From NCBI RefSeq assembly GCF_000340215.1, contig NW_006921551.1, positions 330,475 through 394,474 on the forward strand: a stretch of DNA of 64,000 bases, written 5' to 3'. Below are positions 1 to 11,929 of this stretch, piece by piece. The DNA is from Pseudocercospora fijiensis CIRAD86. Lineage: Eukaryota; Ascomycota; Dothideomycetes; Mycosphaerellales; Mycosphaerellaceae. The notes beneath the pieces are model-generated. The model did not search any database and was not told the origin of the DNA. It was given only the letters and a program-made list of their open reading frames with translations. The translations under genes were made by a program, and so were the position numbers. Numbering within the stretch: position 1 is the first letter of the stretch; each line of letters opens with the position of its first letter.

Positions 1-295
1 CGATAGAGTTACCTATACCGTTATTTCCGAAGAACCTATACTACTATTATAGAAAGAAATATCGGTAGTAGAAAGATTTAAAGATTAGTTTATTAGTATT
101 ATTAGGAAGTATTATACCCGAGGGCGATAATAAATATCTCGTCTTATATTATACTCTAACGGCTTATAATAAGCCTTAGTCTAGCTTACTAGATATAGGG
201 TAGGATATCGAATACTAATTATTAGTAATAGTTAATTGCGGTTATACCGGTTTATCTTTTATTAACTTATATTACGCGTACTAATACTAGCTCCC

Positions 296-597
296 TATTA
301 TTAGCTAGTAACCGGCCCTATACCTATAGGCTAGTTTTAAGCCTATATAAGAGGCCTCCTTCTATATTGTAGATAGATTATTAACCTCGTATAGTACATT
401 GTTTATATTACACTTCTATAATGCCTATATTATAGGGCTCTAGTTATTAGCCTAAGCGACAGTCTCGTTATCCTATCTTACTAAACATAGCTGCCCGTAT
501 TGCTATAGGTTATGTTACCCTCGGTAGCCTATACTATTGCTATAAGTAGTAGTAGTAGTATTGGTTTCCGTCCTTTACTATCTATAACCTAAAGGAG
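296..597 (+). repeat. solo LTR-like insertion inside the protease region
   Basis: The protease frame stops near 296 and resumes near 598 in a different phase. The interval closely matches, in reverse orientation, the repeat at about 11210-11480, including shared blocks such as 'gctagtaaccggccctata' and 'tatgttaccctcgg'. Only the LTR-sized copy is here, so it is most likely a solo LTR left by recombination. A clean 5-bp target duplication is not visible; RIP may have altered it. Confidence 0.7.
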
Positions 598-2757
598 CCT
601 CGTAGATTAACTGCTTTCGATAGCAGTTTCGTAGTAGACGTTACTTAGTACGCTAGGGCGACTATTAATATTAATAGCTATATCGAATATAGGGCCTTCT
701 ACCTTACTATATTAGGACATTATCCTATTATCCTCGGCCGTCCGTAGCTTAATAAATATAACCCTCGTATCGACTAGAAGCTTAACCGGATATAGTTTAA
801 CTCCGATTACTATAAGGAATATTATAACGACTTATATACTATCGTTCGCGCCTATAGCTTATCCGATCGCGAAGATAACGATACGCTAGCTTACGCCGAG
901 CCCGTAGCAACGTAGTACTATTAATAATAACTAGCTTATAACCTATCGGACGATACCGATATAGTAAAGCTTATCGACTCGATACGAAAGTACTACGCGT
1001 AGCGCGATTGTCCTTCGCGCCGATCGGTATTAACTTAGTTCCTATCTCCGCCCTTACCTCCGCTAATTCCGTTACCTCGACTAGTGCGGAAACGCTTATT
1101 ACTACCGCTTATCTATATTGCCGGTATAACTATAGCTCTAGTAAGCGTATAGGTCTTCGACTAGTAAATAATAAAAAAGGAGTTATTCGTATTCGCCGTA
1201 TTATTACGGGATATAGAGAAAGAGATAGCTAAGAAGAAGTATATTAACCCGGCCGATAAAGTCCCTTAGTACTATTACGGTAGGCTAATATTATTCTCGT
1301 AGGAAGATACGAAGAAGTTACTACTATACCGACTTAGATAGAATTACTATATCGATATTATTATAGGTAAGGAAACGACGTATAGCCCGCTCTACGGTAT
1401 ATCGTATAAGGAATTAGAGGTCCTACGTAACTATTTAAAGGACAACCTCGATAAGGGCTTTACCTAAGTATTAACCTTATAGTACTCTTCGCTAGTACTA
1501 TTTGTTAAGAAACCCGGTAGAGGTTTACGGTTCTACGTAGACTATCGCAAGCTAAACGAGATTATAGTAAAGAACAAATACCCTATCCCTCTTATTTAGA
1601 AGACACTCGATCGGTTAAGTAAAGCGGTTATATATACTAAACTCGATATTATCTCGGCCTTTAATTAACTTCGTATCGAACTAGGTTACGAGTAGAAAAC
1701 AGCCTTCCGTATACGTTATAGTCTCTTCGAATATAAGGTTATACTATTCGGGCTCTATAACGTACTATTAACCTTTTAGTAATATATTAATAACGCTCTC
1801 CGACCCTTCCTCGACGTATTCTATACCGCGTATCTAGATAATATACTTATCTACTCTAATTTAATCGAAGAATATCGCTATTACGTTCGCTAAGTAATAG
1901 ACGTACTCTTTAAAGCTAGCCTACGAGCTAATATATTAAAGTTAGAATTTAAAGTAATAATAGTTAAGTACCTAGGCCTCGTTATTAGTACCGATAGTAT
2001 CTATATAGACGATAAGAAGATCGAAGCCGTACGCGACTAGCCTATTCCTACTAATATTAAAGATATATAGTCCTTCCTCGGCTTCGTAAACTTCTATCGA
2101 CGCTTTATCCGCGACTTCGTATATATTGTTAAGCCTATAGTCCTACTAACGTATAAAGATACGCCCTTCGTATAGATAATAGCCTACCGAGACTCCTTCG
2201 AACGGCTTAAAACTATATTTATCTCTATACTAGTATTAGCTTATTATAATCTAGACCTATTTATAATAATCGAGACCGATACTTCCGATTATATTACTAC
2301 CGGTATTGTATCTTAACTATATACCGATAGTATATAGAAACCCGTTACTTACTTCTCGAAGAAGATAACGCCCGCCGAATATAACTACGAGATCTACGAT
2401 AAAGAGCTTCTCGCTATTATTAAAGCCTTTAAATTATAGAGACCCGAATTAGAGGGTTACTACTCTAACGAAGAGCCTATCCGAGTTATTACCGATTACC
2501 GTAATCTATAGTTCTATATATCTACTAAGCAACTTAATCGCCGCTAAGCTCGCTAGAGTAAATTCCTTAGTAGGTTTAATTTCGAGATTATATACCGTTC
2601 TAGTAGATAAAGAGCTAAGCCGAACTCGCTTATACGCCGCTCTACCGATCTACCTTTATTAGCTAAGGACCTATATATTAAATATAACTACTAGCTTATA
2701 TTAAAGCTATATAACCTAGCCGTAGACCTCTAATCCGCCGTATATAAAATCTTCTCC

Positions 2758-2894
2758 TTAGGGTTAGGGTTAGGGTTAGAGTTAGGGTTGTGTAACCCTA
2801 AGGTAAATAATTGCGATTCTCGAAGAAACGGACAATTTTACGACTTTTACGTTTTTTACGATAATAACCCTTAGGGTTAGGGTTAGGGTTAGGG
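2758..2894 (+). repeat. interstitial telomeric TTAGGG tract within pol
   Basis: About five TTAGGG units (one reading TTAGAG) run from 2758 to 2789. An inverted 'aaccctaa' follows at about 2793, then 80 bases of other sequence, then four units at 2871-2894 and a degenerate 'gagggtta'. TTAGGG is the common fungal telomere repeat. The tract lies between RNase H and integrase coding and spans 138 bases, so RT and integrase remain in one frame. The repeat has no CpA or TpG and so offers no RIP targets. Confidence 0.85.
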
Positions 2895-4608
2895 CGAGGG
2901 TTACGATAAACCTTAATTTGCGAAAGCCCGTATTAATACTACGAGTAATAGTATAGTTATATTTGCTATAGGAACTCTCGGCGCCGAGACCTTTATCGAC
3001 GCCGAGAATATTACTAAGCGAATTCGTAATACCTCGATTAAGGATACTCTTTTCTAGTAAGTAAAAGGATACCTTTATAATAGAATAGACTCTTTTAATA
3101 ATCTCCTATTATCTCCCTTAGACTATAAAGTTAAAAATAATAACCTTCTATTCTACCGTAACTACCTTTATATACTAGAAGCTAAGGAAATAGACAAGTC
3201 GCTCTATACTAATATTATCTATATATACTACGACTATTCCGCCGCTAGCTATCCTAGTATTATAAAAACGTTCTACTTTATTAGCTATAGCTATTACTAG
3301 CTACGAATACGTAAAGACGTCGAACGATACGTCGGTATCTACTATACCTATCTCCGGACTAAATCCTTAAGATAAGCTAAATAAGGACTTCTTCGGCCTC
3401 TATTTATACCGACTACTCGATAGAAGAGCGTAACGATAGACTTTATTACTAGTCTTCCTAATAGTTCTAGTTATAACTCGATCCTTATTATCGTCGATCG
3501 ACTAACTAAGATACGATACCTTATTCTATTTATATATAAAGAAGGATACTCGAACGCTTAAGTAGTAGTAGATACCTACCTTACCTATATTTAGAAGCTT
3601 TATAGTCTTCTAGATACTATTACTTCCGACCGTAGCGTATAGTTTATCTCTAAATTCTAGAACTGTTTATATAAGCGTCTATATATTAAGCGTAATCTAT
3701 CGACCGCTTATTACCTATAGACTAATAAACAAACTAAACGCTTAAATAAAGTTATTAAAGAATATCTCCGATTATATATAAACTACGAGTAAGACGACTA
3801 GAGCCTCTAGCTCCCTATCGCCGAGTTTATAATAAATAACGTACCCTCCGAAACTACCGGATTATTACCGTTCTAAGCTAGCTATAGTTACAATCCTCGT
3901 CTCGGAAGTAAACCGTTAACCCTACTAGAAGAAGATCTACCGTTAGATAACAATACTTAGGCCTAGATCGATTACCTATAGAGCCTCGAAATATATTTTA
4001 TCGAATAGATATAGTATTAGCAATCTTGTATAGAAGACTTAACTAACTAATACCGCCGACCCGCTTCTATTTATCGTATCGGTAATAAAGTCTTCCTATC
4101 GCTTAAAAGTATAAGTACGGATCGACCTAACGTTAAACTCGACGTTAAGAACTTAGGACCGTATAAGATTACTAGGGTAGTATCGCCCTACGTATATTAA
4201 CTAAAGCTACCTAATTTAATATATATCTATAACGTCTTTTACACTTCGTTACTTATACTAGTACCTAAAATAGGCATGCCTAGTTAACGATATAAACTAC
4301 TACCGCCGCTAGTTATCGACGGTAAAGAAGAATAGGAGGTAGAAAGAATACTAGATATAAAAGGTAAAGGAGATAAGATATAGTATAAAGTAAAGTAGAT
4401 TAGATATAATAAGCCGATATAGGAAGCCGCCGAGAACGTTACTAATACGTAAGAAGTAGTAAAGGACTATTATAAGCGCTACCCGCGTAAGCCGCAACTA
4501 CGTATTATTAACTTAGCAATATTAATACGACCGAGCGTACTATTATTAGTCGCTATAATCGTAATACTATATATATAACGAGTAGATAAAGCGCCGTAGA
4601 CGTCGCCT

Positions 4609-4622
4609 ATAAAAGGGGGGGG
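4609..4622 (+). other. polypurine tract of the plus-strand gypsy element
   Basis: A run of A followed by nine G lies directly before the LTR-like start 'tgctatta'. In gypsy elements this tract primes plus-strand DNA synthesis and abuts the 3' LTR. Confidence 0.75.
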
Positions 4623-4832
4623 TGCTATTACGATCTTAGCGACTTGTATATATAATTCGAGGTTACGTAGCTTTAGGTTACGTAACCTAATGCCTAAGGC
4701 ATCCGCCGAGTAGATAAAAGCCTCTTCCGCGAGAGAACCTCTCTCTCTTTCTTCTTTAACTCGTTATTAATTTAGATAGCCTCTTAATTAATATCTTAAT
4801 AAGTTGCACTTAGGATAGCTCTTATAGTAACG
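4623..4832 (+). repeat. 3' LTR of the plus-strand gypsy element
   Basis: It starts with TG right after the polypurine tract and ends near 'atagtaacg', which roughly mirrors the start 'tgctattacg'. Length is about 210 bp. The right end is approximate because RIP has changed the terminal CA. The matching 5' LTR would lie outside the window. Confidence 0.65.
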
Positions 4833-4844
4833 AGAGACGTTAGC

Positions 4845-7800
4845 CTATACGCTATCCTACTAGTATCGTCGGTAAAGGACGTCGAAGGTGCCCTCCGCTA
4901 CTCGGTAGCTAAGCTCGTCGTAAATTAAACGAAGGATTTCTTGTCGTGCTACGAGATTATTAATAATACGCTATAGAGGTGTATTAATTATTGCTTATCG
5001 CTAAAGGATACGATCTTTAATAAGGAACTATCGAGAATAGCGAATAACCCGACGGTATTAACTCTTCGATAGACTAGGTACTCTCTTCGCGTAGGTTAGG
5101 AAGTAGGCGATATAATAGGAGTCGTTAGAGTAGACCCTATTAAGGATATTATCTCTATTTAATTTATTAGCCTTATCTTTAGCCTAGTCGCTACTAGTAG
5201 TAGGATCTACGTTAGCCTAACCCTTAGGTTACTCGCTAGTTTCGCTAGGTTAGTTATTAGTATAGTTATCGGTATTCGACCTAGTAATTGCTAGTATAGC
5301 ATTAATATAGAAGGCCGTAAAGAAGGTACGGTTAATAACCGCGTCGACATCCTCTTCTTCTATTATTTCGGCGATGTCCTCTTCCGTAGTAGGCCTCTTA
5401 GAAAGGCTATCCGGTCTAGTATGCTTCTTTCTAGGAACGTAGAAGACGTCGAAATTAAATAAATAGATCTAGGCAACCTACCGAGCTATCGTAGAGTTTA
5501 GTAGGTCGGAGGCTATATAGTTAAGCTAATAGACTAACGTCTAAGCATCGATTTCTAGGCGAAAGAATATACTAAAGAGCTATAGTCGGAACTTTTTTAG
5601 AGCCTTATAGACCCTAAGGCACTCTCGCTTACCGGCGTTATATCGGGCCTCGATTAGTTTCTATAGCCCTAAGTCGTACTAGATAGGGTAACGCAAAGAT
5701 AGTTCTTTACGATTACACTATATTAGTATCTCGCTATAGCCTTCCCCGCTTAAGTCGATAGTAACAATTAGTAACCCTACACCCTCTAAGTAGTTAATAG
5801 ATATAAGTGTAGGTACGCTAACGAGCGCCTTAGTTACCTTATCCTTAGCTACTTAGTAAATAGGAGTCTATTCGAACTTAGTATCCTTCTTAAGCAAGGC
5901 GTATAAGGGCTTGTATACTAATACAAAGTTCTCGACCTAGATACGGAAGTAGGAGACTACTCTAAGCTAGGTTCGGACATCCTTCTAATAGGTAGGATCC
6001 GGCTAGGATACTATCTTTAGGACCCGTATATTATTAGGGTAGCGGCCGTTCTTATCGGTTACAAACCCGACAATATTTATTCGCTTATATAGGAGCTAAA
6101 GCTTTTCCCTATAGACCGTTAGTTTAGCTCGCTCTAGGTCGTAGAGGACACTATCGAGGTTCTAGATATATTCGAGAAAGAACCTACGGATACTAGGCTC
6201 TACTTCTTTATTATCGTACCTAGTTTTAGGGCCCTTAATACTAATGTCGTCGAGGAAAGGCATCGCTATATAGGAGATATAGGCCGCGAGGACTTGGTTT
6301 ATAATACGAACAAACTAGGCTACTAAGTTAGTCGCTCCTTAAGGAAGGGTAGTCTATTAGTATAACCTAAGGGGCGTCTCGAAGCTAGTAAGGTCTCGGC
6401 TATTAGGGTAGAGAGGGATCTAGTCGTAACCCGAGAAAACGTTAACTAGTAAGGCTATAATACAGTTAGCAAAGGCTTCTAAGAACCTATTAGTCTCCGG
6501 GGGAAGGTTAGCATCTCTAATCGTAACTGTATTAAACTTCTACGTAGCATTAATTAGCCGGTACTTCTTTAGCTCCCTAGGAGCTGTCTTCTTTTAAACT
6601 AGGAAGTATAGGTTACGGTATAAGGCATAGGAAGGCTCTAGTATGCCGGCCTTTATACGCTGTCGTATTATATCTTTAACTATACCTCGTAGGCTTAGGT
6701 TTAGCTTAAAACCTAGGTAGGCCTAAGGCTTATATTCGATCGTTCGGATCCTCTATAGAGGGGCAACCTCCGGGTTTATTCTGCCTAGGTAAGTAAAGTT
6801 ATATACTAATACGGCCTCGCGGTTATATAGAAGCTCGTATAGTAGGTTAAGCTTACGATCCGAAAGTTCTATACCTAGTTTGATTTTCGCAAGCCTCTCT
6901 CCTATTAGCCTCGACCCTCTAGGGATAGTAGAGAACTTTTTAGTAATATATTTCTAGTCGTACGGACTATCCCTAGGTAGTAGTATCGCCTCCTAATTAA
7001 GGCACTTTTGTCGCTAGTTAGGATTTCCGCTAGGATTAGACCTATTAGTTATATATACGCTGCCTTTTATAGGCTTAATCTTGTTAGCTACCCTCTTATA
7101 TAGGGTATATATACTAACCGCCTATAGGACCCGAGCTCTCTCTCTTTGTCGCTAGGCTTAGAGATTAGCGTAATAAAACAACGCATAGACCTCTTTAGAA
7201 GTCTCCCTAAGTCGATAGGTATGCAACTAGTAGTCCTAATTCGTAATGCCGGCGAAAACATTAGATTTGTAATAACACCCTAGGGGTAGCATTAGACTCG
7301 CGCTCTAATTAGTTAGTTCGGGTAGACCCGCCTCTAGCGATAATACGTACGATAGCATTATTATATTAACTCGTATAGTAGGCGATTGTTGTATTATACT
7401 CGCTATCGCCTCGAGCACTCGTTTGTTTAGTATAGAACCTAGAAGCTTGCCTTAACGTACGGAGCGGCGCACTTCTAGAAATAACCTATTTAAGCTATAC
7501 TAACTTATAGCGTAGATTGCCGGTCTTACAACCGCGCTATAGCGTTTCCCGAAGACCGTCTAGAAGTAGTAAGAATATCCTCGTAGGACTTGTAGCTAGT
7601 ATTACCGATATAACTAGTAAACACGACTCGGTTGCCCTTCTAGTTAGCGATAGTCCCCTTCTAGGAGCTATCGTCGTAGTTGCGCTAGATACTACGAGTT
7701 ATACGAGACTATAGTCGACCTAGAATAATTAGCGTATTTAGGTCGGCGGCGATCTAGAAGGTAAAGGAAAAGCATATGCCGAAGGCGTCTACTATAATAT

Positions 7801-10365
7801 TGTAGTAAGTACCTACTAGCGCAACCTCCCTATTTACTCCCTATATACTAAGGGAAATGTCTCTGTTTATTAGTAGCCTAAGCTATTTAGCCTAACGCTT
7901 ACTTATAATAAGTAACTTTAAACTATTATTAAGCATTGCTAGCATCTACTAACTATAGCTCCCGATAGTAACTTAAATATAGATAGCGGAGACGACGGCA
8001 AAGAAACGGGTAACTGCGGAAAGGTCTATATTATTAGGGATAGAGTAAAGTTCCTTAGGTCGAGGAGGTCCTACTCGACCGATTTATTAGCTAGTAAATT
8101 AGACAGCCTTAATAGAAACTAAAACTAGAGTAGGGTCGGGATTATTACTATCCCTTCGGCCTATCTCCTTAACTCCCTCTTCGTTAGCATTATCGATAGT
8201 CTCTTAGTTCTTATAGGTTACCGATTCGCCTTCTGCTAACTCTTAGGCACCTAAAAATTTAGGAAGGAACTATAAGGAAGAGACGTCGATATAGTCTTCT
8301 CGTCCCTATTTTCTTCGGAGGGTAGCGAGGTCTTTTATAAAAGTAGCATTATTAGGGATTCGGCTCTAGAATAGGTTAGTAGGCAAACCGTACGCTAGTA
8401 GCTCTCCTATAGACACGTTAGACTTAAGGTCTAGGAACTATAAAGCCTAGAAGAGAGCGTTTGCCTTTGTATCTAAGGAGTTAGCTAGGCTAGTACTATA
8501 CTTTTTTATATACCTATTAAAGCGAAAGCTCTTTAGGTCGGATAACTTCCGCTTATAGGTAGGTAGGTTAGCTAGACCTAGGGTACTACTAATGTCGGTA
8601 GTAATATCTTCTATATCGACCTCTAGAGTCTCTAGGATAACTAGGCTCTCTATAGGTAGGGTGCTAGGTACGGTACTAGGTCGGGTAGCGCGGTCTGTAG
8701 CTATCTAGAGAGTCTTAGTCTTAGCGGTTAACTCTCGCTATTGTTTGGCCTTGTCGGCCGCCTTGTTCTTTAGTACCCTAGTAGGGGCAGCCGTACTAGG
8801 GCGAGTAGGGTTCTACGGGCTCTTGCCCTTGTTCTAGGACTAGGTTTAGGACCTTATAGTAGCGTAGACATCTATACTATTCTTAGTAACCGCGTAAACA
8901 TTAGTAACTGCGTCCGGGTCCTAAGAAACAAAGTTAACTTTAACGGGCTCGGTAGTACCGTTACTACTTCGCTCCTTAACCTATTTAGCCCTAACCTTCT
9001 AAGTTTCTCGTTTAGCAATAGCGGCGAGGGTACTATTGCTAGTCTCCTTAAACTCGATTTTGCCGCTATACTTCCTTTCTAGAAGGGCTTTTAGTTAAGG
9101 CAGTTTCGGGGCTCTTCGATCCTATTCGAAGTCGATCTTATCGTTAGTATCTATATAGTAGAATCGGCTATTTACTTGCTTAACGAGCTTCCTATTAAGA
9201 AGCTCTTTCTAGATAGAGCAAGACGATTAGATATGTTTAAAACTACTATATATCTAGCACTTGCTATCTAAGTTAGAATAGATCTTCCGTATAGTATAGA
9301 TATCTACTAAAGGGGCTTTAGGATAGTTAGGATCTGAAACCTAGTAGACTAGCGGTATATCGCCTAGTATAGTAGTATTAATAACTTCCCTAACTCGCTG
9401 TAGCGCCTTCGCATTTAGGTTAAGCCGGGATAGGGATTTAGCTAAGTCCGTAACATCCTAAGAGTGTTTAGTAATAGTAATAGTAGGAGTTACGGTCTTC
9501 GGATTACTTTGCGATTTAGGAAGGAATTTAGGTCCCTTACTTCCTAAGGCTTCTTTCCTAACCTACGCTAGGTTATTCTAGTCTTCGCCGTAGATAAACT
9601 TCCTCGTATCGGCTATACTATTAATATCGGCCTTAATATATACTAGGACCTCTTTGTATTTCCTAAAACTCTTAGGATCGGCCTCGCTAAGCTTATAGCG
9701 ACGGAAGATACGCTAAGCTATAGGCTACGGCAACCCCTAGAGGAGTAGCCTCGTCCTCTAAGAGTTTTCGAGGTTACTCTATTCGATACCGTCCGCTAAC
9801 TCGACAAATTCGCGGATATATCCCTTTAGGTCGTTATCCTTAGTACGTCTTACTAAGTAGAGGGCCTCGAGCTACGCGCGACTGCCTTTAATACGACGGC
9901 TATCGCGCTCCCGATACTCCCTTAAAAAGGCTAGCTTAAAGGTCTCCTAGTTAGTATTAGACTTGTCGTCCTTCTCTAGGTAGCTAACTAGGGTTCTAAG
10001 GGTTCGGTAAAGCTTAGTAGTAGTAGTCCTCGTAAGGGACCGGATCTTGTACTAGTTAGACTCCCTATCGAGCTTATACTTAATTAAGCCTTCCTTAAAA
10101 CGCTCTATATGTGCTATAGCGTTCTATCCTTCGAATAAAGGGTTTGCACTACTTCCTAGTTTAGGCGGGCGACGCCTATTCTAACGGAGAAGCTTAGTTT
10201 GCTTCTCTATTATCTTTATAAGGACATTGTAGAGCGCCTCTAGCGTAGAGGGCGTAGGCTTACTTATATTAACTAGTCGCCGCCTAATTTCCTCGTTAAT
10301 AGGATTAGGGGCGTTCTCGGATTTAGAGGATTCCGCTAATTCTTAATACTCGCTTTCGCTAGAGC
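4845..10365 (-). pseudogene. gypsy gag-pol of the minus-strand element, RIP-inactivated
   Basis: The gag N-terminal half (about 10350-9700) reads as a charged helical protein broken only by TAA/TAG. The RT catalytic region is near 6245-6264, where the minus strand gives 'AMPFLDDI'. Next come an RT-thumb and RNase H segment with 'FVLVYKPLYALLKK' (about 5900) and a spacer, then a motif like E-G-T-F just before truncation near 4890. Stops fall at expected Gln and Trp sites. It is a different gypsy lineage from the 1-4840 element. Family secure, domain limits approximate. Confidence 0.8.
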
Positions 10366-11209
10366 TTATTCGATTATTATAAGATAGTTAAAATGAAATG
10401 CTATGTAAAATGAATGCTATATAAAGGTGTTTTTTTTTTATATACTTTAGTTTGTTTGGTTTGTTATAATGTTGCTACGCGAGAAAATAGTATATTAGGC
10501 TATTTCCCCTAATACTACCCCTAGGGTATTATTAGGATTTAGCCTCCTAGGGGTCGTCTAACTACCTCTAGGAGCTTAAATTAGTAAACTTAGACAAAAG
10601 CCGCTCGGAGGAAGAGACTACAATCTCTATTTATACCTAGATCCTAGAAACTAGCTCTTAATATCTCCTTTAGCTAGGTAGGGGGGCGGTAGCCTTCTAT
10701 TCCTAGTAGAAGGCTAAGTACTATACGAGCGAGGCTACGAATCCTAGGAAAGGATCTACCCGATTAATAGGGGACTCCCCGGCTATCCGACTTGCAATCT
10801 AGAATTTGCTATCTATTAATAGTCTTAGCAAACTAAGTAAGGCCGGTAGGTAATTAGTCTATCTCCTCCTTAGGCGGGGGCTTATCTCGAGTAAGCGGTG
10901 CTAAATAGGTCTTCGACCCGGAGCCGAGTCCTTAGAAGCTAGCTATAGTTACAGACTAGGCCCTAAGCTATAATAGTCCTAAGGGTTTGTAGCTTTTCGG
11001 GGTTAAAGAGATGCCCTCGTTAAGAGGTTTCTTCGCTTGTCGTAGTAGCCCCTTAAGATACTTCTATATCGTTTGTACCGTAGGCTCTTATCGTGCCCTC
11101 GCTCCTATTATAGCTATTCGTGCCCTAGGACTACCTTTAACATACCCGAACCTATTAGATATAAAGAGATAGCCCTACCTTCGGCTCTAATAAAGGACGG
11201 AAACTAACA
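10366..11209. other. leader / non-coding region of the minus-strand gypsy element
   Basis: No coding frame is recognisable. It holds an A/T run at about 10431-10445, a '(TTTGG)n'-like stretch near 10450, and a near-palindrome around 10512-10535. It lies between gag and the LTR-like repeat and is probably untranslated leader, or a longer LTR than the shared 270 bp suggests. Confidence 0.4.
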
Positions 11210-11480
11210 CTACTACTACTACTAGTAGCAATAGTATAGGCAACCGAGGGTAACATAACCTATAGCAATATAGGTAGCTATATTTAGTATAATAGGATAA
11301 CAAACGAGTCGCTTAGGCTAGTAACTAGGGCCCTACAATATAGGCATTATAGAAGTGTAATATAAACAATGTACTATACGAGGTTGATACTCTATCTACT
11401 ATATAGAAGGAGGCCTCTTATATAGGCTCAAAACTTAGCCTATAGTATAGGGCCGGTTACTAGCTAATACTAGTAAAGGT
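11210..11480 (-). repeat. LTR-like repeat, inverted copy of 296-597
   Basis: The reverse complement matches the solo LTR at the left end over about 270 bp, from 'gctagtaaccggccctata' to 'gtttccgtccttta'. Position and orientation fit the 5' LTR of the minus-strand gypsy element. Confidence 0.65.
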
Positions 11481-11929
11481 ATTACTAAAGAATATCTATA
11501 CTATAGTAGGATACTATTATTACGCCGGCTATTTATTAAAAGGAGGCTTTCGCCTATTACTATACCGGCTATATATACCGGCTATATTTTAAAGTCTGCC
11601 GTACCTGCCTTTTTTAGCTATACCTGCCTTCTTTCCTTGCTCTAACGTTACTATAATATAGGCTTACGCGAAGCTTACTCTATTGCCTAGCGATACCGCG
11701 ACACTACCTCTCTCGCTATATTCAACCTTTATATCGATCCCTATACCTCTACGCTCTATATCTACTACCTCCGTAATACCCTCGCTTCGCGCGCGCCTTT
11801 ATATACCTTCGTAACGTACTTTTTTCCTTAATTCGACGACTTTTATAATAGCGAGTCTACTTAACTAAGTTACGACGCCTCGTAAGAAGGGACCTGCTAC
11901 TTCTACGAGTCGTAACAAGATCGGAAATA
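11481..11929. other. no gene recognised; possible 5' region of the histone-like gene
   Basis: A short repeat of 'taccggctatata' lies at about 11565-11590 and resembles a decayed form of the 12-bp minisatellite seen downstream. The rest is RIP-mutated sequence with no convincing frame. Confidence 0.3.

Larger units (their letters stand above)
210..4540 (+). pseudogene. gypsy pol polyprotein, RIP-inactivated
   Basis: The protease begins near 231 with a motif like D-S-G-A-T-G in which Asp and Ala codons are changed. The RT finger and palm run from 1411: 'LDKGF' near 1450, 'VDYRKLN' near 1540, 'YPIPL' near 1580, and the catalytic YLDD-type box near 1840 reading Y-L-D-N. RNase H shows 'ETDTSDY' near 2270. 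Integrase shows D at 'VTIDFIT' (about 3433), the second D in 'TSDR' (about 3625) and the third acidic residue near 3760. A chromodomain-like block starts with 'VERIL' at about 4338. About one codon in fifteen is a stop, all TAA or TAG at expected Gln/Trp positions. All product is lost; the relic is informative only as sequence. High confidence in the family, domain edges approximate. Confidence 0.88.
1..4840 (+). mobile_element. Ty3/gypsy chromovirus relic, plus strand, 5' end outside window
   Basis: Seen: domains in the usual gypsy order on one strand: aspartic protease (about 210-830, interrupted), reverse transcriptase (about 1410-1900), RNase H (about 2260-2580), integrase (about 3170-3900), chromodomain (about 4340-4520), a G-rich polypurine tract and an LTR. 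The protease, RT and integrase segments downstream of the solo LTR all read in the same frame, broken only by TAA/TAG. Family knowledge: this order with a C-terminal chromodomain defines chromoviruses, whose chromodomain directs integration to heterochromatin. Inference: the right end meets a truncated minus-strand gypsy element at about 4835-4850, so this copy probably inserted into that one. The 5' LTR and gag are upstream of the window. Confidence 0.9.
4845..11480 (-). mobile_element. second Ty3/gypsy element, minus strand, 3' end missing
   Basis: Read on the minus strand from right to left: an LTR-like repeat (about 11480-11210), a leader, gag (about 10360-9000) with a zinc-knuckle remnant near 9250, protease and RT (about 7000-6100), RNase H (about 5900-5450) and the start of the integrase zinc-binding region, which stops at about 4850 where the plus-strand LTR begins. 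No left LTR is present. Inference: the plus-strand element at 1-4840 inserted into this element's integrase and the remainder lies beyond the left edge of the window. Confidence 0.8.

Noticed and set aside
1008..1232. 74-codon open frame in the plus-strand gypsy relic
   Set aside because: Out of phase with the pol frame; a chance opening between protease and RT coding.
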